A stretch of 64,000 nucleotides of DNA from Coffea arabica (lineage: Eukaryota > Streptophyta > Magnoliopsida > Gentianales > Rubiaceae), in NCBI RefSeq assembly GCF_036785885.1, contig NC_092317.1:8310501-8374500 (forward strand). Reading direction: 5' to 3'. Shown here piece by piece: positions 48,955 to 61,059 of the stretch (within the stretch, counting starts at the first letter, position 1; each line of letters starts with the position of its first letter). The translations under genes were made by a program, and so were the position numbers. The notes under the pieces are model-generated. The model was not told the DNA's origin. It did no database searches and saw only the letters and a list, made by a program, of their open reading frames with translations.

Positions 48955-48989
48955 TACATGCACAGTGACTAGTAATCATAATTGCAGTA

Positions 48990-50820
48990 GAATAATGTCA
49001 TGCCCACATGCATTTCAGAGCTGTGAATGGCACCTGCAAATAGAAATGTTTCACAGGGAAGAACTGGATTGAGGGGTGTGTTGTGCACCTGATACGCTTT
49101 ATATTTGATGAGTTCCTTTAGCCTGTCAACAATGTAGAGGAAACCATCAAGAGTCAAAATAACAGAGATCTCCTGTCTTTAGCCAGCCCTCTAAATCCAA
49201 GGTCTCAGCTGTCGCTTGATGATCTCCAACACAACCTGCAAATAACCCCCTATTATTCTCCATTTCACAATCAAAGCAACAAGACAACGCTAAGGTTCAC
49301 ATTTATCATGTTCTAATTCTCGATGAAAATCCATGCGAGTCCAGGACATTCCCTTGAACTTTTGCCACCTGAAACTTACTTTGTCTTCCTATAGTAATGA
49401 TTCAGAAGATAGAAAACAACGTCATGAGAGACAACAGCAATCATTCAAAGGAACGTATATATGGCAAAGGACAACAACAGCATCGAAAGAAGGTAATTTT
49501 ACCATAAAAGAAGTTAGGATGCACCATTCAAGGGGCAAATAAACGCTGATGAAATCCACAAACACAAATCTATCCAAGGATCCATAAAAACATGAGATCA
49601 ACAAATGATGTGTTATAACATCATTTTCTACATGAAATTGCCTATCATCCTGAGTTTGCAGCATTAGGTTGAAAACGCAGCCTTTGATTACTTCAAGGAT
49701 GTTATCATTTAGCATAATTAGGTGGCAAAATTGGCGCCCTGAATGTTCACCTTTCATGACCGCAGGCCCCCGTAGCCATATTTCACCTGGCTGACCAGGA
49801 GGCAAAGCCGCTTTGCTATGAGGATCTACTATCTTGGCTTCTCTATTCTGATCCAAGCGACCAGCAGGTCCACATTTGTTTGACTCCTCAGGCCCTAACA
49901 TCCGTGTAATTGTTCCCCCTGTCTCGGTCATTCCATATCCCTATGACCAATTTAAACTGGATAAAATATCATTCAGAATTCACTTAATCGTAACATGCAT
50001 ACTGCTAAAGACCATGAAAACTTGATCAAACAAAAATAACTGAAGCTTAAAGGGATGAAGAACATGTTTTATAGTCTAAAGTAGGGTTGCAAATAAATCT
50101 AGCCGTTCACGAACCGACTCAATCAAAACTCAACTCGAGCTTGGTCAACAACCTGAGCTCGAGTCGACCAAATCGAGCTATCGACCTCAAATCAAGCATG
50201 GAGAAACTCAGTTCATTAGCGACTCAAATTTTATAACTATATATATATATATATAGTGAAATTACATATATATCTCTAATATTTTATTATTTATTTAAAA
50301 AATTGATTATTTTATTCACTTTTTAATTTTTTTAAGTTCGAGCAGGCTCGAGGTTGAGATCGAGCTCGAACTTGAGTTTTATATTGAAAGTTAATCAAGC
50401 TCAAACTTGAGTTTGACTTTGAAGTTGGTAAAATTGAGTCAAAGAGTCGACTCGATTAGGATAAAGTTTGACTCGACTCGGTTTGTTTGCAGGTATTAAC
50501 CTACAAACAAAAATAACATGGTACTCCAAGAACCTGGTAAACTATTGTATTTTGTCAGATCATGACATACTGACTACGGTGATCTAGGAATGTGATCCTA
50601 ATCGAAGTGGAAAAGCAGATATCATCAGAAGGTTTTTAACGATCAAAGTGGTTAAGTGGATAGTAGATACCAGGGAGGAATTCCATATTTTCTAGTTATG
50701 CTGCAGAAACAAAACATTAGAAGCGAAAAAACAACAAAGATCTAGTGCACATGATGGAATGTGATTAGAATCCTTGCTCAGGGTGGTAGAATCTGTATAC
50801 GGACATGAAAGTCATCGAGG
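48990..50820 (-). pseudogene. Partial duplicate of the 4CL-like ligase gene (exons 2 and 3 only)
   Basis: Exon 2-like sequence at 49940-49751 is open and has the same 190-nt length as in the intact gene ([22 protein letters not shown]). Exon 3-like sequence at 49235-49089 has 147 nt instead of 146: one extra base after LCYFDS gives an immediate TGA. Intron sequences on both sides also match the intact gene: 49670-49750 matches 40840-40933, and 50650-50820 matches 41370-41540. So this is a DNA-level segmental copy, not a retrocopy. Exons 4-6 are absent to the left. Exon 1 is not seen before the LTR element at 50974 and could lie beyond it. Confidence 0.87.
50085..50500. mobile_element. TTGCAAATAAA/CTCGAGCT repeat block inside the pseudogene intron
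   Basis: A 0.4-kb insertion with no counterpart in the intact gene's intron. It starts near AGGGTTGCAAATAAATC, ends near GGTTTGTTTGCAGGTATTAA, and is full of CTCGAGCT/GACTCGA words. The ends are partly inverse (TTGCAAA versus TTTGCAG). Probably a non-autonomous DNA transposon of the family also seen at 45150. Confidence 0.5.
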
Positions 50821-50825
50821 CATGG

Positions 50826-50972
50826 AATATATATGTGTGTGTCTGTATATATACATGGATTACAGTCCTCGATGTATGTATATATCGAGGACTGTAATCC
50901 ATGGATATATGTATATATATACAAAAATACACACATACAGATAAATATATATATAGACACACACATATGTAT
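50826..50972. repeat. Foldback sequence abutting the LTR element
   Basis: Perfect 20-bp arms CATGGATTACAGTCCTCGAT (50854-50873) and the inverse at 50884-50903 surround a 10-base loop. Outer arms continue imperfectly as TATATATGTGTGTGTCTG and TATAGACACACACATATG. Its right limit touches the retrotransposon boundary at 50974. Confidence 0.8.
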
Positions 50973-50973
50973 A

Positions 50974-53900
50974 TGTCGCGCCCCATTTTTTCGCGATGGA
51001 AAAGAAAGTGTTTATAAAAAGGATGTGATTTATTAATAATAAATGAAAAAGGACCTAGAATTGGACTTAAAAGAATGCGACAATTTGGGTCCAAAATTTA
51101 GTCTAAAAGGGTTTTTAAGAAAAAATAGGAGTCGCCACTTAGTATGGAGTTTTGGTGTACCAAGTCACCCAAAAAAATAAAGTAAAACAAAATGAAACCC
51201 TTTTTGACAACTCCAGGTCTTTGAAAACAAGAGAAAATGGATTCGGGAGTCACGGTTGAAGAAAGGGAAGGCAAAGGTTCGATTAACTCAAACCTAAGGC
51301 ACCCTTTCAACCTAGTCTAAGCTAGTTGCGAGGTTTAGTCAAAATTTTCCTAATCTAACCTTTAATTTTATCACATTTTGGAGGTTTTCTACATGGATGC
51401 AAATCTTAAATTTATAAAAATACCGAAAGGAACAAAATGTTCATTCAAGGATTTAATTGAACCAATCGCATTAATTGCGAAGGCCAAAATGATTCCTTGA
51501 AAGTGTCACGAGTATGCAAATGATGAAATAAAAATAAAAAAAGAAATTAAATTATATACATATATATATGTGATCAAAGAAAAAGAGAATGCAACATAAA
51601 GGGTACGGGAGACAAAAACTCGTGACTTAGTTTTCTTATACAAGGATTAATGGGGTATTTGAACTAAAAAGTTATAATCACCCATTTCCCATGTTTGAAA
51701 AATAATTATCCTAACATGAACAAGCAAATGAACTAGCTTAAATGAGATGCAATTCTAAATGACATGATTAGTACCTATAGAGGGTAAGGGATAATATAAT
51801 AGGAAATATCATGCAAATGAGAAAAGATCCTAAAAATGAAAATATGCATGAAAATGTAGTGAATAGCACACAAAGATGAATCTAGCGCAAGATAACCTAA
51901 AGGGTCTAGCGTTGGACTAACCCATTTCTAAAAATCCTTACTAGCGTTGGACTAGCAAGTAAGCGGAGGGAGAAACCACAACTAGCGTTGGACTAGTGTG
52001 GTGACGCCATGCATTGGCAATTCATAGTGAAGCAAATAAAGTATAAATTAAAACAAATAAACACATAAGAGCACGTAACACATAACACGTAAGCATAATA
52101 TCTAGATGCCAAAATCCTAAGAAAAGCGGATAAAACACATAACACATAAGCCACATAAACACGCAACCTATCTATTACATCGGGGAGCGCCTAACTACAA
52201 TCTAGGAGGGAAAAATATAATAAAACAAATCAAATTATCTTATCTATTACATTTTTGAGGTATTTAAATGCCTCTCGAATCATTAAAAAAAATTAACTAA
52301 AACATATATAAGAAAATTTGAATGAATATTTAAATCAAATAAATAAAGCATATAAAAATATATAAACACATAGGAACACATAGGAGCACATAAGAGCACG
52401 TAATTGACATTGAAATAATAAAATAGGAGTACCTCCCGTTTGAAGTGGTGACTAAGTGGAGTCAAATTATCCTAATTATACTCACAATGAACAAAAGGAT
52501 CATGGCACCAATTTAATTGAAAAATAGAAAATAATAATACAAGTATTAAATTCACACTAATATGTTAGACGTAAAGAAATTCAAGCAAATCTAAAAATTC
52601 CAAGTTAAGTATATTCAAAAGTAGCATAATTAGCTATTAAAGAAAAGAAACAATCATAATAAAGAGAGTCAAAATTCACCAGGGACTGAATTGCAAAGAT
52701 TGAAAAACTTTTGGGGATAAAAATTGTATTTTTCCAAAGTTCAGAGGTCAAAATCAAATAAAAGATAAAATTTAGGGACCAAAGTGAAATTACTATAAGG
52801 ACCTACATGAAAGAAATTTAAAATGTTCTGGGCTGCAGTAAAACTACTCCAAAGATCAGGGGCCAAAATGCAAAATTCGGTTTCTGATTTGGGAGAAGAA
52901 AGGCCATCGGGCCGTTATTTTTATTTATTTGGGCTGGATAATACCTAAGCCCAGCCGAAAATCCAAGACCAAACACACAGGCCAGCCCGTCTTTTATCAC
53001 TCAAACCCGATCAAAATATATGGGCTCCAATCTCTTAGCCCAACAGAAACCCAAAAGAAAATAAACCAGAACCCAACTCCAAAACCCAACCAAAACTAAC
53101 TCTTGGCCCATTAGAAAAATAAACATTAGCCCAATTCCCTTTTTTTCTTTCTTTCTTTTCTTTTCTTTCTTTTCTTTCTTTTCTTTCTCCTTCTCCCCTT
53201 CCGTTTCCTCTTCTTCTTGTTCGGCCAGCTGAAGAAAACTTCAGCTGGTGGCCATGGCGGCTGCCGGTGGCGCCGCCGCCGCCGCCGACCTCTCCGGTCA
53301 CCAAAAATCCTCAAAATACACCCCCTCACTCGATTTTTCGCACATACTCCATTTTTGGACTTAGTTTTTACAGAAAATGACCCAAAAGTGGCCAAAATGC
53401 CAAGAAATCAGTTCATTTTTATTTTTTAAAACCCTCACATCTTCACCAAAAATCATAAAAATTATGCCAAAACCCTCCCTATGACTTTTACAATACAACT
53501 ATGATCTTAGTTTGACAAGTAAACAACAACAAAAGAATGCATTAAATCAAAACAGCCCCAAAAATAAAGAAAATATTTCAATGCCTTTAAAGGCTCAAAA
53601 CTTCAAAATACTTAAATAACCCAACATTTTCAGATATTGGTGCTAGCTAACGGTCATCCGTTTTGACAACAACATGCACAATGTTCAGCTTTTTAATCCA
53701 TTTTTCCGTTTTCGGCATTTTACCAAACAGTTAATATGCATACATAATAAACATTTCCTTTTCCTAAAACTGACTCAGGCCATTTCCCAATTTTTAACAA
53801 TACAACAACGACAATGCAAGGCAGCCAGCAGAAACGAAAGAAAACTAAGCAATGAAGCATTGATTTAATATGACAAAAAAACTAAAAGTATACCTCAATA

Positions 53901-54584
53901 AATATGAAAATCTTTCGGTTGAAGTTTTGATGAAATTTCCAAGCCTTGACCGATAGCTGCCTTTTCCCTTCTTTGTGTTTGGATTTTGTGGAAGAAAATG
54001 TGTAGAGGGAGCCCTTTTTTTTTTTGTTCCTCTTATCTGATGAGGGAGAGAGCCGAGAGAGCAAATTGAGCCAAAAAGGTGGAGTCTTCTTTTTTTTTTT
54101 TTTTCTTGTCCTCTGTCCGTGAGAGCCGAGAGAGGAGATTGAGGAAGTATTTTTTTCCTTTTTTTTGGTTTTTGTTCTCGTCTGTTAAGAGCTAGCCGAG
54201 AGAGGGAGATTGAGGAAGTATTTTTTTTTTCTTCTTTTTTTTTTTTTTTTGCTGGAGAGAGCCGAGAGATGTCTATTGGGAAAGAAAGTGGAGCTTGTGT
54301 CCTCAATTTGCCAAAATGATGATTTCTCAACTAATGAAAAGACAAGTCCATGGCCATTGAGTGTGAAATGGGTTAATAGTTAATTTGGTGAAACAAAATG
54401 ATCAAAATGATTTTTTGATTTTTTGATTTTTTGATTTTTGTTGTTTTGTTGTTTTTTTTTTCTTTTCGTAAAGCAAACCTGCAAAAATGAGAAAATGCAC
54501 ATTAAAATACAAGAAAATAAATAACTTATTAAATAGAAAAATCCTGAGAAAATATTAAAAATTGACAAAAATTTGGTGTCTACA
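50974..54584 (-). repeat. 3' LTR (element orientation), 3611 bp, complete
   Basis: Begins on the minus strand with TGTAGACACCAAATTT (54584) and ends GGGGCGCGACA (50974). Contains a pyrimidine-rich tract (53135-53217), a GC-rich patch (53250-53300), a perfect hairpin (53225-53248) and three CTAGCGTTGGACTA words (51907-52000). Its first 842 bp (plus orientation) match the right LTR with three substitutions and no indel. Short open frames inside are not coding candidates. Confidence 0.93.
53225..53248. repeat. Perfect hairpin in the LTR
   Basis: CCAGCTGAAG, a four-base AAAA loop, and CTTCAGCTGG form a perfect 10-bp stem beside a GGCGCCGCCGCC stretch. It could form a stable RNA structure in LTR transcripts. 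Confidence 0.85.
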
Positions 54585-54585
54585 G

Positions 54586-54598
54586 CTTGCCCCTCTTT
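54586..54598 (-). other. Polypurine tract of the LTR element
   Basis: On the minus strand AAAGAGGGGCAAG lies directly before the 3' LTR start TGTAGACACC, the expected place for the plus-strand DNA primer. Confidence 0.7.
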
Positions 54599-54959
54599 GT
54601 CTAGAGTTTCAAAGAAACTCAAGACAAAGACGTAGACACCAAATTGCTTACCTGTCTCTTGTAGCTGCAGCTGAACTAAAATAAACAAACCAACACTTGG
54701 CTGAAATTATTGGACAAAATGATGCAATAACATTGCAGAAAATGTGACCGGACCCATGTAGAGTTGCCTACGTATCCCACCATGGGAATCAGGTCAAACG
54801 TAGTTCGAATGCAAGAGAACCACAATGAAACAAATGCATTGACCAACTGTGATTTTTGCAAAATCGAAAAAGTCTGAGCTCTCAGAACTTCTAAACATGA
54901 AACACCAAATGAATGAGAAAGCACAACAATTATTAGTCAAAACAGTCAAGAAAAGTAAC

Positions 54960-55880
54960 TTTCATAACTAGAAAAAGATGCGCGGAGGGACGCGGTTACA
55001 CTTCAATCAGGAATTTAAATTTGTCAAGAATGGGAGGTAGAAGGGTGCGCGGTGGACGCTGAGATTCACCAACAGGAAATTAAATTGATCAAGAATGGGA
55101 GGTAGAAGGGTGCGCGGTGGACGCTGAGACTCACCAACAGGAAATTAAATTGATGCGCGGAGGGACGCGATTATGCTTCAATCAGGAATTTAAATTTGTC
55201 AAGAATGGGAGGTAGAAGGGTGCGCGGTGGACGCTGAGACTCACCAACAGGAAATTAAATTGATCAAGAATGGGAGGTAGAAGAATTTGATTTTTTAGAA
55301 AAAGATGCGTGGAGGGACGCGATTATGCTTCAATCAGGAATTTAAATTTGTCAAGAATGGGAGGTAGAAGGGTGCGCGGTGGACGTTGAGACTCACCAAC
55401 AGGAAATTAAATTGATCAAGAATGGGAGGTAGAAGGGTGCGCGGTGGACGCTGAGACTCACCAACAGGAAATTAAATTGATGCGCGGAGGGACGCGATTA
55501 CGCTCCAACAGGAATTTAAATTTGTCAAGAATGGGAGGTAGAAGGGTGCGCGGTGGACGCTGAGACTCACCAACAGAAAATTAAATTGATCAAGAATGGG
55601 AGGTAGAAGGGTGCGCGGTGGACGCTGAGACTCACCAACAGGAAATTAAATTGATGCGCGGAGGGACGCGATTACGCTCCAACAGGAAATTAAATTTGTA
55701 TTTTAGAAAAAGATGCGTGGAGGGACGCGATTACGCTCCAACAGAAAATTAAATTGTCAAGAAGGGATATAGAAGGGTGCGCGGTGGACGCTGAGACTCA
55801 CCAACAAGAATTTAAATTTGATTTTTTAGAAAAAGATGCGTGGAGGGACGCGATTACGCTCCAACAGGAAATTAAATTGG
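54960..55880. repeat. Minisatellite with two alternating monomer types in the element's 3' untranslated region
   Basis: About 15 monomers of roughly 60-65 bp. One type has GCGCGGTGGACGCTGAGACT (about 8 copies); the other has TGCGCGGAGGGACGCGATTA (about 7). Both share AGGAAATTAAATT and CAAGAATGGGAGGTAGAAG (quoted in parts). Types occur in A-B-B order, a higher-order pattern. Placement between pol and the polypurine tract matches tandem repeats known from Ogre/Tat 3' regions. Confidence 0.92.
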
Positions 55881-55889
55881 ATCTTCTTG

Positions 55890-57415
55890 ATTGATTTTGA
55901 TTTGATTTTTGATTTTTTTTTTTTTTTTTTTTGATTTTTTTGATTTTTTTTTTTTAAAATAACAGATTGGTGGGATTCACCCGGGCCCAATGAAATACTG
56001 AAAGAAACGAAAACGCAAGTCCTATACTATCTAACTGAAAGGCTTAAATGCACGCTGCTCAAGTTGGTGGATTTGCAATCTTTTTTTTTTTATTTTTTTA
56101 GAAAAAATGAAAGAAACACACTTTTTTTTTTTTTTTGTTGAAAAAGTCCAGAGCGACGAATTTTAAAACTAGAAGAATACCAATGACAATTCTCCCTTCA
56201 AGAGATTCGAGAGGTACATACATATGTCACTATCCTCTCGATTTTAAAAGGCTCTTTTTCTTTTTTCACTTTTTTTTCTTTCACAAAACCGATTTAGAAT
56301 GCATTACCAAAATTGGAGCTCACTCCTTTTGCTATTTGCTCCAGCGTAAATCATGTTTAACAAAAACCACATTTTTCATGCTTTCGAAAGGACAAAAAAA
56401 AAAGTGATCACATAATGCCACCACCCATGTGATCCCTTGTGATTCCTTTGGCCTTGAGAACCATGTAAGCATGATCTTTTGATGTCAAAACTGCTCCCCA
56501 AGAGTTGTGCTGCAACTTGTGTTGAATCTTCTCAGTTTTTTAGCATCAGTCAGTCATACTTCCCTTTGTATCCCAAATCAACTCTTTCTAATGACCAGAT
56601 TTGAAGGAATGTCCGTTTCAAGTTTCAACACTCTGCTCTTCGTTCATGATTCTCTTGTGCTCCAAAACCTTACATTGATGACCTTAGCATTTCGGATTTT
56701 TCCTAAGGTCACCCCCATTTTCTTTTCCTTTTTCTATTTCTTCTTTTTTTCTTTTTTTTCTTTTTTTCATTTTTTTTTCTTTTTGAAAAGACACCCATTC
56801 GGGTTTTCACTCAATGAACATATTTTGTCAACAACCTTTATCAACTCAAGAATATGTTTTAAGAAATAATGGCATCAGTGCGACAATCCTTCCCATGCAA
56901 AATTGGTGAAGGTGTATTGACATCATTTGCCATTTGATTAAGTGATGTTTGTTAGAGATACTACTAAGGCGGAGGTCGGGGCTTCATGATTTTTTTATGA
57001 TGGGGTCAGGTGGGGTGTGGAAGAAATGTTAAGGCTTGAGAGCAAAATCCTCAAAGAGGTTTCAAAAACCCTAAGATCATGTTCTATCAATATTTGCCCC
57101 AGTATGAGGGTATTAAAACTGAAAAAATTGCCCCAGTTTGGCTTTTGAATCTTTTTTCCTTTTCATTTTCCTTCTCTTTTTTTTTATGACAAATAGGAGA
57201 TAAAATTTGCCCCGGTGTGGGATTTGCAATCTTTAAGGGGCTATCAAAAAGAATTATTAAGTTATTTTAAAGGTTCAAAGGAAAAAATCAAGGGTAAGAT
57301 ATTCAAAGAGAAAAGAAGAAGGTTCGCCTTTAATCCACCCTAGATGGTATCTCAAAAAGAAAAATCACATAATCAGATAAAGAATTTCTTACACATGTTT
57401 GAATTGATTGGCAGA
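55890..57415. other. Non-coding 3' region of the LTR element
   Basis: Poly-T/TTTTGA runs (55890-55957, 56735-56785) and AT-rich sequence. No coding remnant recognised. The word TTGCCCC followed by AG/GG recurs at 57094, 57128 and 57207. Confidence 0.55.
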
Positions 57416-57419
57416 GGAA

Positions 57420-57860
57420 AAACCTGTCCATCCAGTTCTGTGAGAATGGGTGTTCCTCCGGATAGCACTCTTTGAACAATAAATGGCCCTTGCCAAGTTG
57501 GAGCAAACTTTTCTTTAACCTCCTCTTGAATCGGAAGAATTTACTTCAAAACCTTATCCCTCACTTCAAATAAGCGAGATTTGTCTTTCTTGTCATAACT
57601 AATGAACCATCCTTTGATGATAGCATTGTCCATGACAAACATTCAACTTCTTTTTCATCAATTAGAGACAGCAACTCATTGTACTCCTTAATCCATTCGA
57701 TTTCTTCTGCCTGAGCCTTTGTCAAAATGTGCAAGGACGGGATCTCGGTTTCGGCATGTATTACCATTTCCATTTCAATATAAGAGGGCAAGGTGTTACC
57801 CCAACTTAGAAATGTAATCTCCAATGAAATGCTCCCAGAGTTCAATTGCAAAATTTGCAA
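57420..57860 (-). pseudogene. Decayed C-terminal integrase segment of the Ty3/gypsy polyprotein
   Basis: On the minus strand two stretches in sequence match the integrase C-terminal region of Tat-type elements. The first contains SLEITFLSWGNT, then ETEIPSLHILTKAQAEEIEW and YNELLSLIDEKEV. The second, after a change of frame, contains RDKVLK, a stop codon, ILPIQEEVKEKFAPTWQGPF and VLSGGTPILTELDG, the GPY/F-like module. Frame breaks and a stop show it is inactive. Upstream of it (higher coordinates) the rest of pol is replaced by a long pyrimidine tract. It fixes the element's orientation as minus. Confidence 0.8.
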
Positions 57861-57876
57861 AATCGAAGGGAAAACT

Positions 57877-58153
57877 CTCTTTTTCTTTTTCTTTTTTTTT
57901 AATCCTTTTTTTTTCTTTTTCTTTCTTTTTTCGTTTTTTCTTTTTTTTTTCTTTTCATTTTTTTCCTCCTTTTCTTTTTTTTTACTATTCTCTCTTTTTT
58001 TTTTCTCATTCCCCTTTTTTTTTCTCTCTTTTTTTTTTCATTCCCCCTTTCTTTTCTTTTCTCTTTTATTTTATTCCCCCCTCGTTTTCTCTTTTGTTTT
58101 TTTATTTTTCTTTTCTCTTTCCATTCCCCATTTTTCTTTTCTTTTTTTTTTTT
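57877..58153 (+). repeat. Long polypyrimidine tract, about 277 bp
   Basis: Almost only T and C on the plus strand, with short TTTTCTTT variants. On the element's sense strand it is a purine tract directly upstream of the integrase remnant. Open frames through it are low-complexity artefacts. Confidence 0.9.
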
Positions 58154-61059
58154 CAAGTTGGTTGCTGAAGTATGTACTCGTTTTGAGAAAATAGCCGATC
58201 CTCCACTTTGCAATGTAGCATTATTGCTCCATTTTTATTCGTGATTAATCTCCAAATTTGCAAGTTTTGAATTGCACTTGTTCCTCGATCTCAACCATAA
58301 ACACCTGCATAAGGGGAATTTTTCAAAGCACTTGAATTTTTTTTATTTTTTTTTGTTTTTTGTTTTTTGTTTTTTTGTTTTTTTGCAATGATGTAACAAT
58401 TAAGATTCATGCAAAGTATTGACTTATCAAGATTTTAAAAAATATATACTTGATCTTGGACATACCCTACAAATGTATTATAAAACTTTTGCCCCAATTT
58501 GAACTTATTTGGTGAAGTCTCACAAATATATTACAAAAAATTTGCCCCAATTTGGGCTTATTTTAGTTGCAAAATAATCACATACAATGTGAATAGAAAC
58601 TACATTTTTCAAATGAAAAAATTAAATGTCATATCCAAACTCATGTAGAAGATTCCATGATAAATCCCTCAAAATAAGACCAAATTGTAAAAGATCTCTT
58701 CCTCATTTTGGGATCGGTGTTGAGGGAAAAGGATCACTTTTCTTATAAGCTCATCTTTTAGGACCAATCAAATGGATATTATTCAGGATTTTGAGATGGC
58801 TCAGGGGAATGGTATGTCAGGATCTGTTTTTTTTTTTTTTTCAAATTGTATCTAGCACATTCAATATCACATCTTGGTGAAAGCAAATAGTTTATCACTC
58901 TTATTTCTTGAGAAAATTCAGTCAACATATAAGCTGTATAGGCTTGTAATATATGGGTAGAAACGATAGTTAAACATATAAAAACAGGCTATGACCTTAT
59001 GATCATGAGTGATTGGTAGATTCCTTAGAAGCAAGATTTTCACTTCAAATTGTCATGAAAGATAAGTCAGCAATGGACTTTATGAGCTTGTAACGTAGTT
59101 TAACAACGATAGCTAAAAAAACTTTCAAGGACAATGCACTTAAGATCGCCTTCTTTCCCAAAAATTGCCCCAATTTTGGATTTAAAATCCGGGACCCCCT
59201 TTTGACTCCCTTTTTCTTATCAATCCTCTTTTTTCTTCAACAATCACTAAGGGGAATGCAGCATTGGATGTCTTCACATTTTTCTTTCTTTTTTTTTCAT
59301 CATTTTTCATTTTTTTCACAATTTTCTTTTCTCTCTCTCTTTTTTTTTTTTTACCAATACTGATATCCCAATGTCAATGATAAAATTGAAAACTCCCTAA
59401 TTTGGAGTATATATGGCCCCTCTTTCTTTTCGATATTGAATATCAAAATATCAATGGTAGAGTCAAAATCTCCCAACTTGTAATTCTTTCTTCTTTTTTT
59501 TTCACTCGTTTTCTTTATTTGATGTCCCTTTCAAAAATTTTGAGCATCTTTGCCATTTTTTCAATTCTCAAATCTTCTTCCCTAGTGCGGGGGTGCGATC
59601 ATAAGTGCTTTTGAAACGAACCACCAATTTAGGCTCAAACGAGGATGCAAAGGATGGATAGTGTGTAGATAGTAGAAACGATAGCCAAAGTATCATTCTT
59701 ATTTCTCATGACAACCAAAGTAAAAAATAGCCCATTGGGAAAATCCATTTCCTTTTGACATTTGAAAATTTCATCAATGTAGGGTTATGATCACCAAGGC
59801 TCTTATTTGAAACAAAATGGTGCTTGCGATGGTTCAAAAAGGAGACTGAATGATAAAAACTATATGGATAGAGAAATGAAAGCCTAAAGCATCATCCCAA
59901 ATTCCCAAAATAAGAAGTAATGTGCATTTTTGCTTTCACTCAGATGTGGATTGAATCTGATTAGACACCCAGGACATTTTCACGGTAAAAAAAAATTGTC
60001 TCACTTTGAAGCTAGTCAACCAATGCGACTGATCTTGGAGGTTCAATAGAAGTGGACAAAAAAATGAAAATGAAAAGTGTTGGGGTTGATCTTTTACGAC
60101 AAGCTATCAAATTTGAATGACCCCCTTTTATTTCCGACTATCCTCATTGAATAGTTTAGGCCACATATCTAGTGTATGCAAAGAATTTTGGGAATTGGAC
60201 ATACACTCATGAATTTCGAACAAGAGGTCGAAAAAATTCAATTTAGCCTTATTTCTTAAAATCTATCATGAAATTTCCCAATGAGCAAATAAAGAATGAA
60301 TATATACAAAACAATAGCTGTCTAAATAAAAAATTTATTATTCAAATGTTTGAAAATTTTTTCTCAAATATAATACATGTGAGAAAATAAAAATCTCTAA
60401 AGAATACACTTTCAAATATATACACACTTTCTCTTTCTATCTTTTGAGACAAAATGTATTAGAAACAATGAATCAAGAGATTTTTGAGATGCTTTACACT
60501 AGCATTTTCAAATGGATTTTTCATTTATTTTTTTTTAATTTTTTTTCACATTGTAGGATCTGCCCAAGAATCAAGTAACACTTGTAATTTTTCAAAATTT
60601 ATTAGACCCAAAAATATTATCAGATGTAGGAAAAAATATTTTTTTACCTTGTTAAAACAACTTTTATAAATGCAGGGGAGGGGAAAAAAATAAAAGCAAA
60701 ATACCCAGAGTCAGTAAGCAAAATTGCAAAATCGATATGCATGTCCTATGGGTGAGCCCTTTTATGCCAAGGGTTGGTCTAGCATGGAAAATGCAATCCT
60801 TAGGGGTAGGCATCATACAATACCTGATGGATCCGATCGACTTATTGAGATTCGAATAAAAGACAATTTTGAAAAAATTGAATAATTGGAGTGACAAGAG
60901 ACAATTTGTCCTAACAAAATGAGGACAAAGTCCGAATGGGTTGAATGCTTTGATTGACATATAAAGTGATATTAAAAATCAATTTAGTGTGAAAAGCTTA
61001 TTTTTGAAAGAATTGAAATGTCTCGACTAGTTTATTCGGTAAACCATAGATCAAAACTT

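Larger units (their letters stand above)
44370..48989. other. Gene-free stretch right of the 4CL-like gene
   Basis: AT-rich DNA with long poly-T runs (44640-44660, 44960-44980, 46380-46400), a 45150-45620 block rich in GAGCTCGAACTCGAG-like words, a 16-base G run (48538-48553), a small MITE-like unit (48760-48895) and (TA)n at 48918-48946. No gene. Exons 4-6 of the duplicated ligase were looked for here and not found. Confidence 0.6.

Noticed and set aside
53035-53429. Frames of 70-89 codons in the LTR near the GC-rich patch
   Set aside because: Compositional artefacts of the CT-rich tract and GGC repeats; no family resemblance.
54960-55880. Regularly spaced repeats resembling a CRISPR array
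   Set aside because: Repeats and 'spacers' are both repeated, the genome is a plant, and the array sits in a retroelement 3' region.
57793-58213. Frames of 104-133 codons rich in Phe/Ser or Lys
   Set aside because: Translations of a polypyrimidine tract; low complexity only.
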